A DNA stretch of 53,453 nucleotides from Candidatus Bipolaricaulota bacterium (GCA_030550495.1 JAUQPG010000005.1:14520-67972); one strand, 5' to 3'. Counted from the stretch's first letter, positions 28,132 to 36,427 are shown. Notes: generated by a model not told the origin, from the letters alone. A program made the numbers and translations.

Positions 28132-29277
28132 TTAAGTTAAGGGATTCCAGCAAGCCGCATGTTGTTTGGGCTTGTGCTCGATAAATTTGGGCACTTCGCG
28201 CTCACAGATCTCGGTCGCATAAGGGCACCTTGGGTGGAACCGGCAGCCTGAGGGCGGCTTAATCAGATCCGGGGGTTCGCCAGGAAGCGCCGCGAGTTTC
28301 ACTTTCTCGCCCTTGATAGACGGAAACGCCGACATCAACGCTTTCGTATAGGGATGAATAGGGTTCTTAAAGATTGCTTCTGCGGGGCCAAATTCGACCA
28401 AGCCCCCTGCGTACATGACCCCGACTTTATCGGCGACCTCAGCGATGACCGCGATATCGTGCGAGATGTAGATCATACTCATATTGAGCTTCTTTTGGAT
28501 CTGACGCATCTCGCGCAAAATCTTGTCTTGGACGATGACATCGAGAGCCGTCGTCGGCTCGTCCGCAATGATAATATCGGGATCACACGCGAGCGCCATG
28601 GCGATCACGGCGCGCTGCTTCATGCCCCCTGAATATTCGTGGGGGTAGCGGTCCATCAATTGGCGGTCCAAGCCGACGAGCTGGAAGAGCTGGGCTACTC
28701 GCTCCCGGGCCTCAGGGATGGGCATGGGCATGTGGGTCTGAATCGCTTCGATGATCTGATCCCCGACTTTGTAGACGGGGTTGAGCGAGTTCATGGCAGC
28801 TTGGAAGATCATCGAGATGCCCTTCCATCGAATAGGGCGCATCTCTTCATCGCTGAGAGCCGTCAAGTCGACTCCGATGCGGGCGATGCCATCTCGCGCG
28901 AGCTTGATTTGCTGCGTCCGCCCGTTAAGGCGCGCATCGAGCACGAGCTGCGATCTGTCGACTCCTACAAGTCGGCCTTGATGCTCTTGCCCATCTAATA
29001 AGACTTTGACGGGCTTCCCCACAGCGCGGCGGGCGTGGGCTTCATCAGAACCATCACGGAAGAAATAGACATGCCCTCCTAAGAACTGGGCGTTCTCTGG
29101 GAGCAGGCGCAGCAGCGTCAACGCCACAGAAGTCTTGCCGCAGCCGGACTCGCCCACAAGCCCTAGCGCTTCGCCCTTTTCTAGCGAAAAGCTCACGTCC
29201 TCGACGGCTTTGACAGCCCCCTTGCGGGTGGTATAGTGCATCGTGAGATTTTCGACTTGTAGCACGGGATATGCCAC
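28132..29277 (-). CDS. Peptide ABC transporter ATP-binding protein (OppD/DppD-like) with insertion
   Basis: 381 residues against about 320-340 usually. Walker [11 protein letters not shown]-loop ISMIFQAAMNSLNPV, signature YSGGMKQRAVIAMAL, Walker B DIIIADEPTTALD, H-loop ISHDIAVI, and the C-terminal PPSGCRFHPRCPYATEIC. Between GGHVYFF and DLTALSDEEMR there is an extra block of about 55 residues (roughly 75-130) including VKVLLDGQEHQGRLVGVDRSQLVLDARLNGRTQQIKLARDGIARI, which looks like a small SH3/LSM-type beta barrel. Confidence 0.95.
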   Translation of the reverse strand: MAYPVLQVENLTMHYTTRKGAVKAVEDVSFSLEKGEALGLVGESGCGKTSVALTLLRLLPENAQFLGGHVYFFRDGSDEAHARRAVGKPVKVLLDGQEHQGRLVGVDRSQLVLDARLNGRTQQIKLARDGIARIGVDLTALSDEEMRPIRWKGISMIFQAAMNSLNPVYKVGDQIIEAIQTHMPMPIPEARERVAQLFQLVGLDRQLMDRYPHEYSGGMKQRAVIAMALACDPDIIIADEPTTALDVIVQDKILREMRQIQKKLNMSMIYISHDIAVIAEVADKVGVMYAGGLVEFGPAEAIFKNPIHPYTKALMSAFPSIKGEKVKLAALPGEPPDLIKPPSGCRFHPRCPYATEICEREVPKFIEHKPKQHAACWNPLT

Positions 29278-29281
29278 GCTC

Positions 29282-30310
29282 TCACCTCTTGCGCAGGCGC
29301 GGGTTCACGACCTCATCGAGGCCGCGGCCTACAAGATAGAACGCCGAACAGAGCAGAGTAATCGCGATCCCTGGCGGCATCCACAGCCACCAGTTCTGGA
29401 AGGAACGTCCCCCGAGAATGTAGCCCCCGCTATGGGCAGAATCGATCATGATGCCCCAGCTCACTTTAATCCCCGGCAGCAGCCCAAAGAACGACAGAGC
29501 TGCTTCGGAGAAGATCGCCCCGGTGACGTTGAACATCATATAGAGAAACGACAACGGCAACAGATTGGGAATGATATGGCGGAAGATCACGTGGAAGTGG
29601 CTGCCTCCAGCGACTTTAGCTGCTTCAATATAGGGCTTGACCTTCACCGCGAGAGCTTGGGACTTCAAGATGACCGTGATCTGGCCAAAGCCGTAGAGAA
29701 TTCCTAAGACAAACGCGAGCTTAATGAGCGTCAGCTCGATCATTGAGCCCAGAACAATCAAGAACGAGACCAACGGGAAGAGAATGAAGACGTCGGCCAC
29801 GCGCATGAAGAACGTGTCGACAAAGCCCCCATAGTACGCCGTGATCGCGCCGATGAACGTGCCAATGAAGACCGTGATGAGCGCGGCCAGGACGCCCAGC
29901 ATGAACTCTGAACTGGTGCTCGCCATCAGTTGCGCTAATATATCACGGCCAAATTGATTTGTCCCTAAGGGATGGCGGCGTGAGGGGGGCGTGGGATTCT
30001 CTATCCCTGGAATGAGCGGATCATACCCCGTCACTGGATCATAGACTTGATAGATACTACTGATAGCCCCGTAGGGGACGTTACGGGCAGCTTCAAGCTC
30101 TTCAGGGGTCCAGGCTAGCCGTTCCATCAGCCATGGGTAGGCCGGCCATAGTGCCCCAAAGATTGCAAAGAATATGATAATCCCTAAGCCGGTCAGGCCG
30201 ATCTTGCTCTCGGCGAACATGGCCCAGCTGCTCTTGAGCCCCCTCCAGAAGAGCTGGAGGCGCACGCGCCAGATCGCTTCTGCCGGCTTAAATGTTGGAG
30301 CGGCTTGCAT
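29282..30310 (-). CDS. Peptide ABC transporter permease (DppC-like)
   Basis: 342 residues. N-terminal OppC-type segment (SKIGLTGLGIIIFFAIFGALWP), periplasmic loop ending RRHPLGTNQFGRDILAQLM, a hallmark of this group, and the EAA loop YIEAAKVAGGSHFHVIFRHIIPNLLPL. Ends WLVGRGLDEVVNPRLRKR-like. Sits four bases upstream of the OppD-like ATPase. Confidence 0.95.
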   Translation of the reverse strand: MQAAPTFKPAEAIWRVRLQLFWRGLKSSWAMFAESKIGLTGLGIIIFFAIFGALWPAYPWLMERLAWTPEELEAARNVPYGAISSIYQVYDPVTGYDPLIPGIENPTPPSRRHPLGTNQFGRDILAQLMASTSSEFMLGVLAALITVFIGTFIGAITAYYGGFVDTFFMRVADVFILFPLVSFLIVLGSMIELTLIKLAFVLGILYGFGQITVILKSQALAVKVKPYIEAAKVAGGSHFHVIFRHIIPNLLPLSFLYMMFNVTGAIFSEAALSFFGLLPGIKVSWGIMIDSAHSGGYILGGRSFQNWWLWMPPGIAITLLCSAFYLVGRGLDEVVNPRLRKR

Positions 30311-30330
30311 AGGTTCTCCCTTCGTGCTCG

Positions 30331-31677
30331 TTAGTCATATCGAATGCGTGGATCCAAGAACGCATAGAGGATATCAGCGATAACGTGAGCGACCAAAGCG
30401 AAAATACCCGTGAAGACGAGCGAGCCGATGGCTACAGGGTAATCTTGCTCTAGGGCGCTCAGCAGCAAGAGCTGTCCCATCCCCGGCCAGGAGAAGATCG
30501 TCTCGGTGAAGACGCCCCCGTCGACAGAGAACGCGATAGCGAAGATCAAGCTTGTCACGACCGGGAGCAAGGCATTGCGCGCGGCGTGCTTATCGCGCAC
30601 GACGTTATCAGGCAGGCCCTTAGCCTTGGCTGCCATCACGTAGTCTTCGCGCATCGTCTCCAGCATCGTATTTCTCATTAACAACATCGTGCCTGCAAAG
30701 GAGATTAGCGTCAGCGTCAAGATGGGCAGGACCATGTGCTGCACGAAGTCAAGAGCCAATGGGAAGAGCGGGATCGTCCCAGCGGGAAACTCAAAGTACC
30801 AAACGAAGAATTGAAACTTAGTGTTGCGCGCTAACACAACACGATTGACCTCGCCGAACCAGCTGCCGCCAAAGAAGAGTCCTGCCAAGACTATTCCCAA
30901 CGCGACGGCTCCCCATCGTATGACGTTCCTCTGCCATACATAAGAGAAGCGCCGGCTCCACAGATAGACAATGCCCCAGAAGAGCGATAAGCCACCGAGC
31001 CACAATAGCATCTGATTGAAGACGATATTGGAGCAGCTAATCCCAACGCTGCAGTCCACTGAGCCAATCTGACGGATGTTCGTCCAGCTATCAGGATTGA
31101 TAAATCCTCCAATGGGAACGACGCCAAGATTGACAGCAAAGAGCCAGACTAACAGCAAAGCAAACCATGGGGTGAACACGGTAAAGAGCGTGACGCCCAC
31201 AACTGTCGAGAAGTATTCGATGATCGCACCGCGACGCCAGGCGATCAGCTTTCCCAAGAAGAAACCAATATAGAACGAGACGATGGTATACGTTAAGAAG
31301 AGCACAATCGTTCGCGGTAAGCGCTCTTTGATGAGGTCCCATGTCGGGCGTTGCTCGCGGCAGACGGGATCGGGGGTCGGGCTGATATTGCCCCACTTGA
31401 AGGAGCACCCGAGGTGTCCCGTCACAAAGTTTTTCAGATATTCGAAATATCGCTCATGGATCGGCTTATCCAAGCCGAGCTGCTTCACGATGGCATCACG
31501 TGCCTCAGGAGTGATCTTGGGGTTGCCCACGTAGATATCTGTGATGTCTCCCGGCTGAGCCTCGAGGATGATAAAGACCAGCGTCATGTAGAGGTAAAGC
31601 ACAAGAATGACTTGCAAAAGACGCATGATGATGTACTTGCTCATGCCGCTGGTCAGAGTCTGCCAAATCCGTTTCAT
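30331..31677 (-). CDS. Peptide ABC transporter permease (DppB-like), enlarged
   Basis: 448 residues from ATG 31677 (MKRIWQTLTSG); the track's 31701 start is TTG. The family is shown by YIIMRLLQVILVLYLYMTLVFIILEAQPGD, LDKPIHERYFEYLKNFVTGHLG and the EAA loop YVMAAKAKGLPDNVVRDKHAARNALLPVV. It is about 110 residues longer than usual because of a mid-protein insertion (about 225-330) with extra membrane segments (MLLWLGGLSLFWGIVYLW, WGAVALGIVLAGLFFGG). Confidence 0.94.
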   Translation of the reverse strand: MKRIWQTLTSGMSKYIIMRLLQVILVLYLYMTLVFIILEAQPGDITDIYVGNPKITPEARDAIVKQLGLDKPIHERYFEYLKNFVTGHLGCSFKWGNISPTPDPVCREQRPTWDLIKERLPRTIVLFLTYTIVSFYIGFFLGKLIAWRRGAIIEYFSTVVGVTLFTVFTPWFALLLVWLFAVNLGVVPIGGFINPDSWTNIRQIGSVDCSVGISCSNIVFNQMLLWLGGLSLFWGIVYLWSRRFSYVWQRNVIRWGAVALGIVLAGLFFGGSWFGEVNRVVLARNTKFQFFVWYFEFPAGTIPLFPLALDFVQHMVLPILTLTLISFAGTMLLMRNTMLETMREDYVMAAKAKGLPDNVVRDKHAARNALLPVVTSLIFAIAFSVDGGVFTETIFSWPGMGQLLLLSALEQDYPVAIGSLVFTGIFALVAHVIADILYAFLDPRIRYD

Positions 31678-31715
31678 AAGGTGCTCGCCCCTTTTTGGCA
31701 ATTCTAGAGAGGGGA

Positions 31716-31753
31716 CTCTGGAGGTGAGGGCCTAGGAGCCCTCACCTCCAGAG
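31716..31753 (-). terminator. Long perfect hairpin after the binding-protein gene
   Basis: CTCTGGAGGTGAGGGC - ctagga - GCCCTCACCTCCAGAG: a perfect 16-bp stem with a 6-base loop, 8 bases after the substrate-binding-protein stop. No T-run follows, so it more likely protects the 3' end of that message or attenuates read-through to the permeases, giving excess binding protein. Confidence 0.75.
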
Positions 31754-31761
31754 GGACTCTG

Positions 31762-33741
31762 TTACTTAAGCTGGACGTAGCTCATCATGCCGTTCGTGCC
31801 CTGGATACCGTCGAAGACCTTCTCGTAGGGCATGTGATCGCCCACCAAGACATCGGCGCGGAAGGCCTCATAGAGTGGGGCGTTGAAGAGCGGCACATAG
31901 GGCAGCTCCTCGGAGAGCATCTCCTGCATCTTAAACGCCAGCTCTTTGAGCTTGGGTTGCTCGCAGGCCTTCTCGAACTCCTCGGCGAGCTTGTCGTACT
32001 CAGGGTTATTGTACCCTTGCGGGTTGAAGCCGCCCAGGCCCGAGTTGCGGCTGTGGAAGAAATCGACCAGGTAGCTGGGGAACAAGCCGCCCAAGCCCCA
32101 GCCCAGGATCCACGCGTCGAACTTCTGCTCATCGAAGACGCGGTTGGAGATCGTATTGAACCCGGTCAGGTTGACCTTCACGGGGATGCCGATCTTGTTA
32201 AGCCGCTCCTCGATGTGCAGGGCGAACGTAGCGCGCAGCGGGTCATAGCCCTGGTGCGGCGCCAACAGCTCAAACGGCGCGACGGCCTTGCCCTTGTACT
32301 TGAGGCCGCGTCCTGGGGTGACCTTGTTGCCGGGGATATCGACCTTGGGCTCGACGTCCCAGCTGAAGCCGGCCTGCTTGAGCAGCTTAATAGCTAAATC
32401 GGCCTTCTCCGCTTCCTTGAGACCCTTGCCGTAGGTCTTCACGTTGGGGTTGTACCAGGCGGTGTTGACCGTCGGCACGATGCTGTAGGTAGGGATGGCC
32501 AGGCCAGCCAGGAGCTGCTGGGTGACGAACTCGCGGTCGATCATAATAGAGACTGCCTGGCGGAACTCCTTCACGTTGAAGGGCTCGCGGCGCAGGTTGA
32601 AGCTCATGTAGTACAGGCCGTTGCCGGGGTTCTCCGCGATGCCCACGCCCTTGGCCTCGCGCAGCTGCTTGCGGAAGCCCGCCTGCACGCCCAAGGGGTT
32701 GAGCAAGAAGTGAATGTCGCCCTTGATGAGCGCCGCGACGGCAGTCGCCTGGTCGCCGTAGATGCGCCACTGCGTGGCGTCGACAAACGGACCGGAGGTC
32801 AGCTCCAGGCGCACCGTGGGCTTATCTTTGTCGAGAATAGCCGTGCCGGGGTCGCCATCATAGGGCTGAGGATCTTTGGTTGTATGGGTGTACTTATAGA
32901 CGCCGGGCTTCTCTTCGGTGTAGCCGCCAGAGTAGGGCCGGACGCTCTTGGCACCATAGAAGTAGTGATTCTTGTTTGCGCTAGACTCGGCAAATGCCCC
33001 AGGCTCCCACTTCTGGAAGAGCCACCCACCGATCACGGGTTCATCGTCGCCCTTGTGCTCATAGAGGGCCTTGATGGGATCCTTAGCTTCGGCAGCGGCC
33101 TTAAACTTCGGCTCCCAGTACGCCTTGCTGATGATCGGGGCGAAGAGCAACCCCTGGTCCCAATCATCGTAGCTGCACTGGGCCTTCAGATAGAACTTCA
33201 CCGTATACTTATCTACGACCTCAGCGCGATCGAAGAAGTCGGGATTGATCGTCCCTGGCCAGTTACCGCCCATCTTGATGGGGTCAATGCCCTTGTAGAG
33301 CTTGCCGCCAATGGCGTTGAACGTGAACGCCACATCTTCAGCGGTGAGCTCGCCGACTTCCTTGCCGGTCTTGGGATCGAACCACTTGATGCCCTTCTTG
33401 ATCTTGATGGTCGCGGTCTTGTCCGGCCCGATGGTGATCATCTTCTTGGCTTCTTCTTCGGTGCTGGCATCAGCAATCCCGGGGACGTAATCGAAGAACT
33501 TATCCGAGAGCCCAAATAAGCTCGGACCCCACCCGTTGAGCCGGACGTAGAAGTTCCACACCGTCGCCTTCGGCCCTAAGATAGCCAACGTATTTAAGCT
33601 CGACAGATCTTCGAAGATCGCGAGCTTGTAGATCTTCTGGGCCTGAGCCTGGACGACCGACTGAGACTGACTGGACAGCACAGCCCCGATGCAAAGCGCC
33701 AACAAAGCAACAATGGTAATGAGCTTGATATGTTTAAACAT
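31762..33741 (-). CDS. Peptide-type ABC transporter substrate-binding protein 1 (SBP_bac_5)
   Basis: 659 residues, larger than typical DppA (about 535). Signal peptide MFKHIKLITIVALLALCIGAVLSSQSQS without a lipobox Cys at the cut site. SBP_bac_5 features: KIKKGIKWFDPKTGKEVGELTAEDVAFTFNA, FNLRREPFNVKEFRQAVSIMIDREFV, and ELAFKMQEMLSEELPYVPLFNAPLYEAF near the end. Binds peptides or other solutes outside the membrane. First gene of a complete five-gene transporter operon. SD AAAGGAGGTT lies upstream, and its ATG sits inside a 20-bp palindrome. Confidence 0.95.
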   Translation of the reverse strand: MFKHIKLITIVALLALCIGAVLSSQSQSVVQAQAQKIYKLAIFEDLSSLNTLAILGPKATVWNFYVRLNGWGPSLFGLSDKFFDYVPGIADASTEEEAKKMITIGPDKTATIKIKKGIKWFDPKTGKEVGELTAEDVAFTFNAIGGKLYKGIDPIKMGGNWPGTINPDFFDRAEVVDKYTVKFYLKAQCSYDDWDQGLLFAPIISKAYWEPKFKAAAEAKDPIKALYEHKGDDEPVIGGWLFQKWEPGAFAESSANKNHYFYGAKSVRPYSGGYTEEKPGVYKYTHTTKDPQPYDGDPGTAILDKDKPTVRLELTSGPFVDATQWRIYGDQATAVAALIKGDIHFLLNPLGVQAGFRKQLREAKGVGIAENPGNGLYYMSFNLRREPFNVKEFRQAVSIMIDREFVTQQLLAGLAIPTYSIVPTVNTAWYNPNVKTYGKGLKEAEKADLAIKLLKQAGFSWDVEPKVDIPGNKVTPGRGLKYKGKAVAPFELLAPHQGYDPLRATFALHIEERLNKIGIPVKVNLTGFNTISNRVFDEQKFDAWILGWGLGGLFPSYLVDFFHSRNSGLGGFNPQGYNNPEYDKLAEEFEKACEQPKLKELAFKMQEMLSEELPYVPLFNAPLYEAFRADVLVGDHMPYEKVFDGIQGTNGMMSYVQLK

Positions 33742-33745
33742 ATCA
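33726..33745 (-). promoter_or_regulatory. 20-bp perfect palindrome over the start codon
   Basis: TGATATGTTTAAACATATCA reads identically on both strands and contains the ATG of the binding-protein gene. It could be an operator or form an mRNA hairpin that hides the start codon. Confidence 0.5.
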
Positions 33746-33762
33746 CAACCTCCTTTGCTGAT

Positions 33763-33822
33763 TTAGTGGTGTCTTGCTTGCTGAAGAAAAAGGCTTAGAC
33801 GCTCTCCCCAGTGAGTTGACAT
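33763..33822 (-). CDS. Possible 19-residue leader ORF
   Basis: ATG 33822 follows AAAGGAGGTG, a full match to the anti-SD, though only 2 bases from the AGGAGG core. It reads MSTHWGERLSLFLQQARHH and stops 6-7 bases before the SD of the binding-protein gene. The very short length makes coding status unproven; it may instead be a standby ribosome site. Confidence 0.25.
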   Translation of the reverse strand: MSTHWGERLSLFLQQARHH

Positions 33823-33830
33823 CACCTCCT

Positions 33831-34400
33831 TTAAAATCTTCCTGGTGATACACGATACACCACCATGATGCTGCCTTTCATGGGGCTGTCTTGCACGACC
33901 TGTGTCCAACACGGTTGTTCGATCCAGCACGTTGGTGACGGTGGGCTAGCAGACCAGAGCCAGAGAGCAGCAAGGATCGCTGCTGCGGCCGCAGCCCCTA
34001 CAGCTCCCCACGCAAAACGCCGCCACCAGCTCTGTTCTTCTCTGGGATGCTGGCGCGCAGAACTGAGCAAACTCCAGCGGCGTGCCTGTAGGTATGCCAC
34101 GCGCTCTTGACAACGGGCACACGTCAAGACGTGCATGGCGACGTCGGAGCGCGTCCAGCGTGGGACACGTCCGCTCAAGAATTTCTGGAACGCTTGCTCA
34201 TCGCGGAAGGTCGCCCCAACGCGCCCCGCCCCAGGACTGTCCAGCAGCCTATTCGCCACGTATGCTCGCAGAACTTCTTCGCTTGGGTGATCAGGGTACT
34301 CAAGGCCCCGGAGACCTGCAAAAAGCTCGGCAAACTCAGCGAGCTTCTCCGTGTCCAGCTCGTCCTCGTAAGGCGGGTGCGGAGAGTACTTAGTGTCCAT
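33831..34400 (-). CDS. Anti-sigma-factor-like zinc-finger membrane protein
   Basis: 189 residues from ATG 34400, which has GGAGGT just upstream; the track's longer start lies in the neighbouring gene. The N-terminal cytoplasmic part contains DVAMHVLTCARCQERVAYL, an HxxxCxxC motif as in zinc-binding anti-sigma domains (zf-HC2), then one membrane segment (WGAVGAAAAAAILAALWLW) and a short external end. Family role: holding an ECF sigma factor inactive at the membrane. No sigma factor gene is adjacent; the upstream neighbour does not look like one. It overlaps that gene by 11 bases. Confidence 0.7.
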   Translation of the reverse strand: MDTKYSPHPPYEDELDTEKLAEFAELFAGLRGLEYPDHPSEEVLRAYVANRLLDSPGAGRVGATFRDEQAFQKFLSGRVPRWTRSDVAMHVLTCARCQERVAYLQARRWSLLSSARQHPREEQSWWRRFAWGAVGAAAAAAILAALWLWSASPPSPTCWIEQPCWTQVVQDSPMKGSIMVVYRVSPGRF

Positions 34401-34845
34401 ATGAGACCTCCGTGCGGGGGATAAGGGATGCTGAGGCGTAGAGCTGATTATACAACTCTTTAATCTTCTCTTTCTCGCGGGTGGGATTGAACTGACGCCC
34501 CACCAGACGAAAGACATGCTCCCAACTGAGCCGAGTGCCCGCGAGACGCTCTATAGTCAGATCGCGCATACGGACGCGCCCTTCCGTGATCTCGCGCACG
34601 AGCTGCTCGCGCTTATGCGGGTCGAACTCCGAACTCGCATAGTGGCTGAATAGATAGACTAATAACCCGCGCACGACGTTGGGATCGAAGCGTCGCTTCG
34701 CCTCAGCGAAGACGAACCACCGACGCGCCTTCTCCAGCTCACCGTCTAACGAGAGCAAGTCTTCCACCATCTCCGGAGGTTCGTTGGTGCACCGTAAGAT
34801 GTTCTCAGCATACGCTAAGCGCGCCAACTCAATCCGGATCTCCAT
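34390..34845 (-). CDS. Unknown soluble protein
   Basis: 151 residues, mostly alpha-helical by composition (MEIRIELARLAYAENILRCTNEPPEMVEDLLSLDGELEKARRWFVFAEAKRRFDPNVV...). No signal peptide or membrane segment. It does not show sigma-2 or sigma-4 region motifs, although its place before an anti-sigma-like gene is where an ECF sigma would normally be. I do not recognise a family. Overlap with the downstream gene suggests translational coupling. Confidence 0.7.
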   Translation of the reverse strand: MEIRIELARLAYAENILRCTNEPPEMVEDLLSLDGELEKARRWFVFAEAKRRFDPNVVRGLLVYLFSHYASSEFDPHKREQLVREITEGRVRMRDLTIERLAGTRLSWEHVFRLVGRQFNPTREKEKIKELYNQLYASASLIPRTEVSYGH

Positions 34846-34953
34846 TAATTATATTCACCCCTCGCGAAATCCTGACAGCTTCGGACTGTAAGCACACGAA
34901 AAGCCTTATTCTATCAAGATTCCTTTGACCTTGACTCGTCTTTTCCCCATTCC

Positions 34954-36216
34954 CTAGCGGCGTTCGTTCATGAGCACTGAGACAGAACCATCCCCTTGAT
35001 TGACGACAGCTAAGTCGGGATCACCGTCTCTATCGAAATCTCCAGCGACAATGCTCACCGGCAGCGACCCAACAGGAATAGTGATCGCTTTATTCGGCTG
35101 CACGAACTTTCCTCGCGAGGGATCGACCAAGAACTTTGCGCCAAACCCTCCAAAGCCATCGTTGAAATGCACGGTCACCGTGTTGCTTGCCGAATTCGCT
35201 GCAGCCAGATCAAGCCAACCATCCCCGTTGAAATCGCCCACGATCACGGCTCGTGGGTCTAGACCCCCTGTGGGCAGCCCTTGAGGCTCGTCAAACTTTC
35301 CTTGGCCGTCTCCAGCAAAGACTAGGAGACGGTCACTCTCGGGATTGGCCGTCACTAAATCCCCGAACGTATCGTTGTTGATATCGGCGATTTCGATCCA
35401 CGCTGGCGAATCCCCACTATAGAGCCCAGCTGCCAGGCGCTGCGCTATGACAAAACTTCCCGCGTTATCCCCAAGCAACGTAGCAGCTCGGCCAATGCTG
35501 CTGACGACGGCGTCTAGCTTCCCGTCACGATTGAGATCATAGACAGCGAGGGATTGCAAGCTCCCGCCGACAAACGTCTCGCGCACGCTCCAGCGATCTA
35601 TCTGGTCTGTCCCATTATTGATAAAGACGTAGACGCTCCCTTGAAGATTAGCACAGATAATATCAAGACGACCGTCGTTGGTGAAGTCCGCGATAGCGAC
35701 GGAACTGACGTCGCGTAGGCCGCGGGGAAGATCGCGGCTGGAAGCGGGCCGGAGCAACTCCTTCTCGTCCCCCCATAAAACCCAGAAGTTGCCCCCTGTA
35801 GGATAAGCGAGCACAACGTCAAGAAACCCATCTCTATTGAGATCACCAAGTGCTAAGACCTTACCACGGGGGACCTTGACTGTATCGTCGGCCTTGACTG
35901 AGTTAAATTCTACTAATTGTGGGGCACGAAAGATCTGTTGTGGGCTCCCAAGAGCAATGGCGACATAAAGTCTCTTAATATCTTTCTCTTCGTCTGTAAC
36001 GAGTAGGGTTGAAGTGATGATATCAAGAAGTCCATCGCGGTTGACATCGCCCAAGGCAATGGCCGTCGTGCCTGAGCCTATTAGAATAGATTGACTCTGT
36101 TGGAACTTCACAGTAGGGTTGCTGAAGGCTTCTATCCCTAGCAAGAGCACAAAGCTGCCTATGAGTATTAGCTGCCGTGTTCGGGTATCTCTGCGCATCG
36201 TGAGAAATTGTACCAT
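34954..36216 (-). CDS. Secreted FG-GAP/VCBS seven-repeat beta-propeller
   Basis: 420 residues (or 414 from the second Met, 36198). Signal peptide around RQLILIGSFVLLLGIEAFSNP. At least seven calcium-type loops occur at regular spacing: DVNRDGLLDI, DLNRDGFLDV, DFTNDGRLDI, DLNRDGKLDA, DINNDTFGDL, DFNGDGWLDL, DFDRDGDPDL, fitting a seven-bladed integrin-like propeller. Such proteins act outside the cell in adhesion or carbohydrate binding. No LPXTG or sorting domain; no close functional partner is evident. Confidence 0.9.
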   Translation of the reverse strand: MVQFLTMRRDTRTRQLILIGSFVLLLGIEAFSNPTVKFQQSQSILIGSGTTAIALGDVNRDGLLDIITSTLLVTDEEKDIKRLYVAIALGSPQQIFRAPQLVEFNSVKADDTVKVPRGKVLALGDLNRDGFLDVVLAYPTGGNFWVLWGDEKELLRPASSRDLPRGLRDVSSVAIADFTNDGRLDIICANLQGSVYVFINNGTDQIDRWSVRETFVGGSLQSLAVYDLNRDGKLDAVVSSIGRAATLLGDNAGSFVIAQRLAAGLYSGDSPAWIEIADINNDTFGDLVTANPESDRLLVFAGDGQGKFDEPQGLPTGGLDPRAVIVGDFNGDGWLDLAAANSASNTVTVHFNDGFGGFGAKFLVDPSRGKFVQPNKAITIPVGSLPVSIVAGDFDRDGDPDLAVVNQGDGSVSVLMNERR

Positions 36217-36253
36217 CTTCCAGGGCGGATGTCCACCGAGAGGGAGGGGCTGC

Positions 36254-36283
36254 TTGACAAGTATCGCTTTTTCGTGCTAATCT
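36254..36283 (+). promoter_or_regulatory. Predicted promoter for the YVTN propeller gene
   Basis: TTGACA (36254-36259), 18-base spacer, TAATCT (36278-36283) with an extended TGC just before it. It gives a leader of about 120 bases that holds a possible upstream ORF. Confidence 0.6.
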
Positions 36284-36319
36284 TTCTGAAGGACAATCTT
36301 CGGGTCGTCGGAGGAGGTG

Positions 36320-36427
36320 ATGGTGGGAGCGTTTAAAGAGATAGCTCACGTGGGTCGTTGCGGGGGAGTAGGCGTAGTTTACATCTCTATGCAAAAGGAG
36401 GTTCTCTCATATGTCTTCCACATATAA
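36320..36427 (+). CDS. Possible 35-residue upstream ORF
   Basis: ATG 36320 has GGAGG 5 bases upstream. It reads MVGAFKEIAHVGRCGGVGVVYISMQKEVLSYVFHI and ends 17 bases inside the propeller gene, crossing its SD (AAAGGAGG) and ATG in another frame. Its translation would affect access to the main start. Too short for the ORF track; no homologue known to me. Confidence 0.3.
   Translation: MVGAFKEIAHVGRCGGVGVVYISMQKEVLSYVFHI

Noticed and set aside
32710-33519. 269-residue plus-strand ORF
   Set aside because: Shadow of binding protein 1 on the opposite strand; no SD and no family resemblance.
33821-33834. ATCACCTCCTTTA resembles the 3' end of 16S rRNA
   Set aside because: Only 13 bases and no rRNA upstream; it is simply the complement of a full-strength SD on the minus strand.
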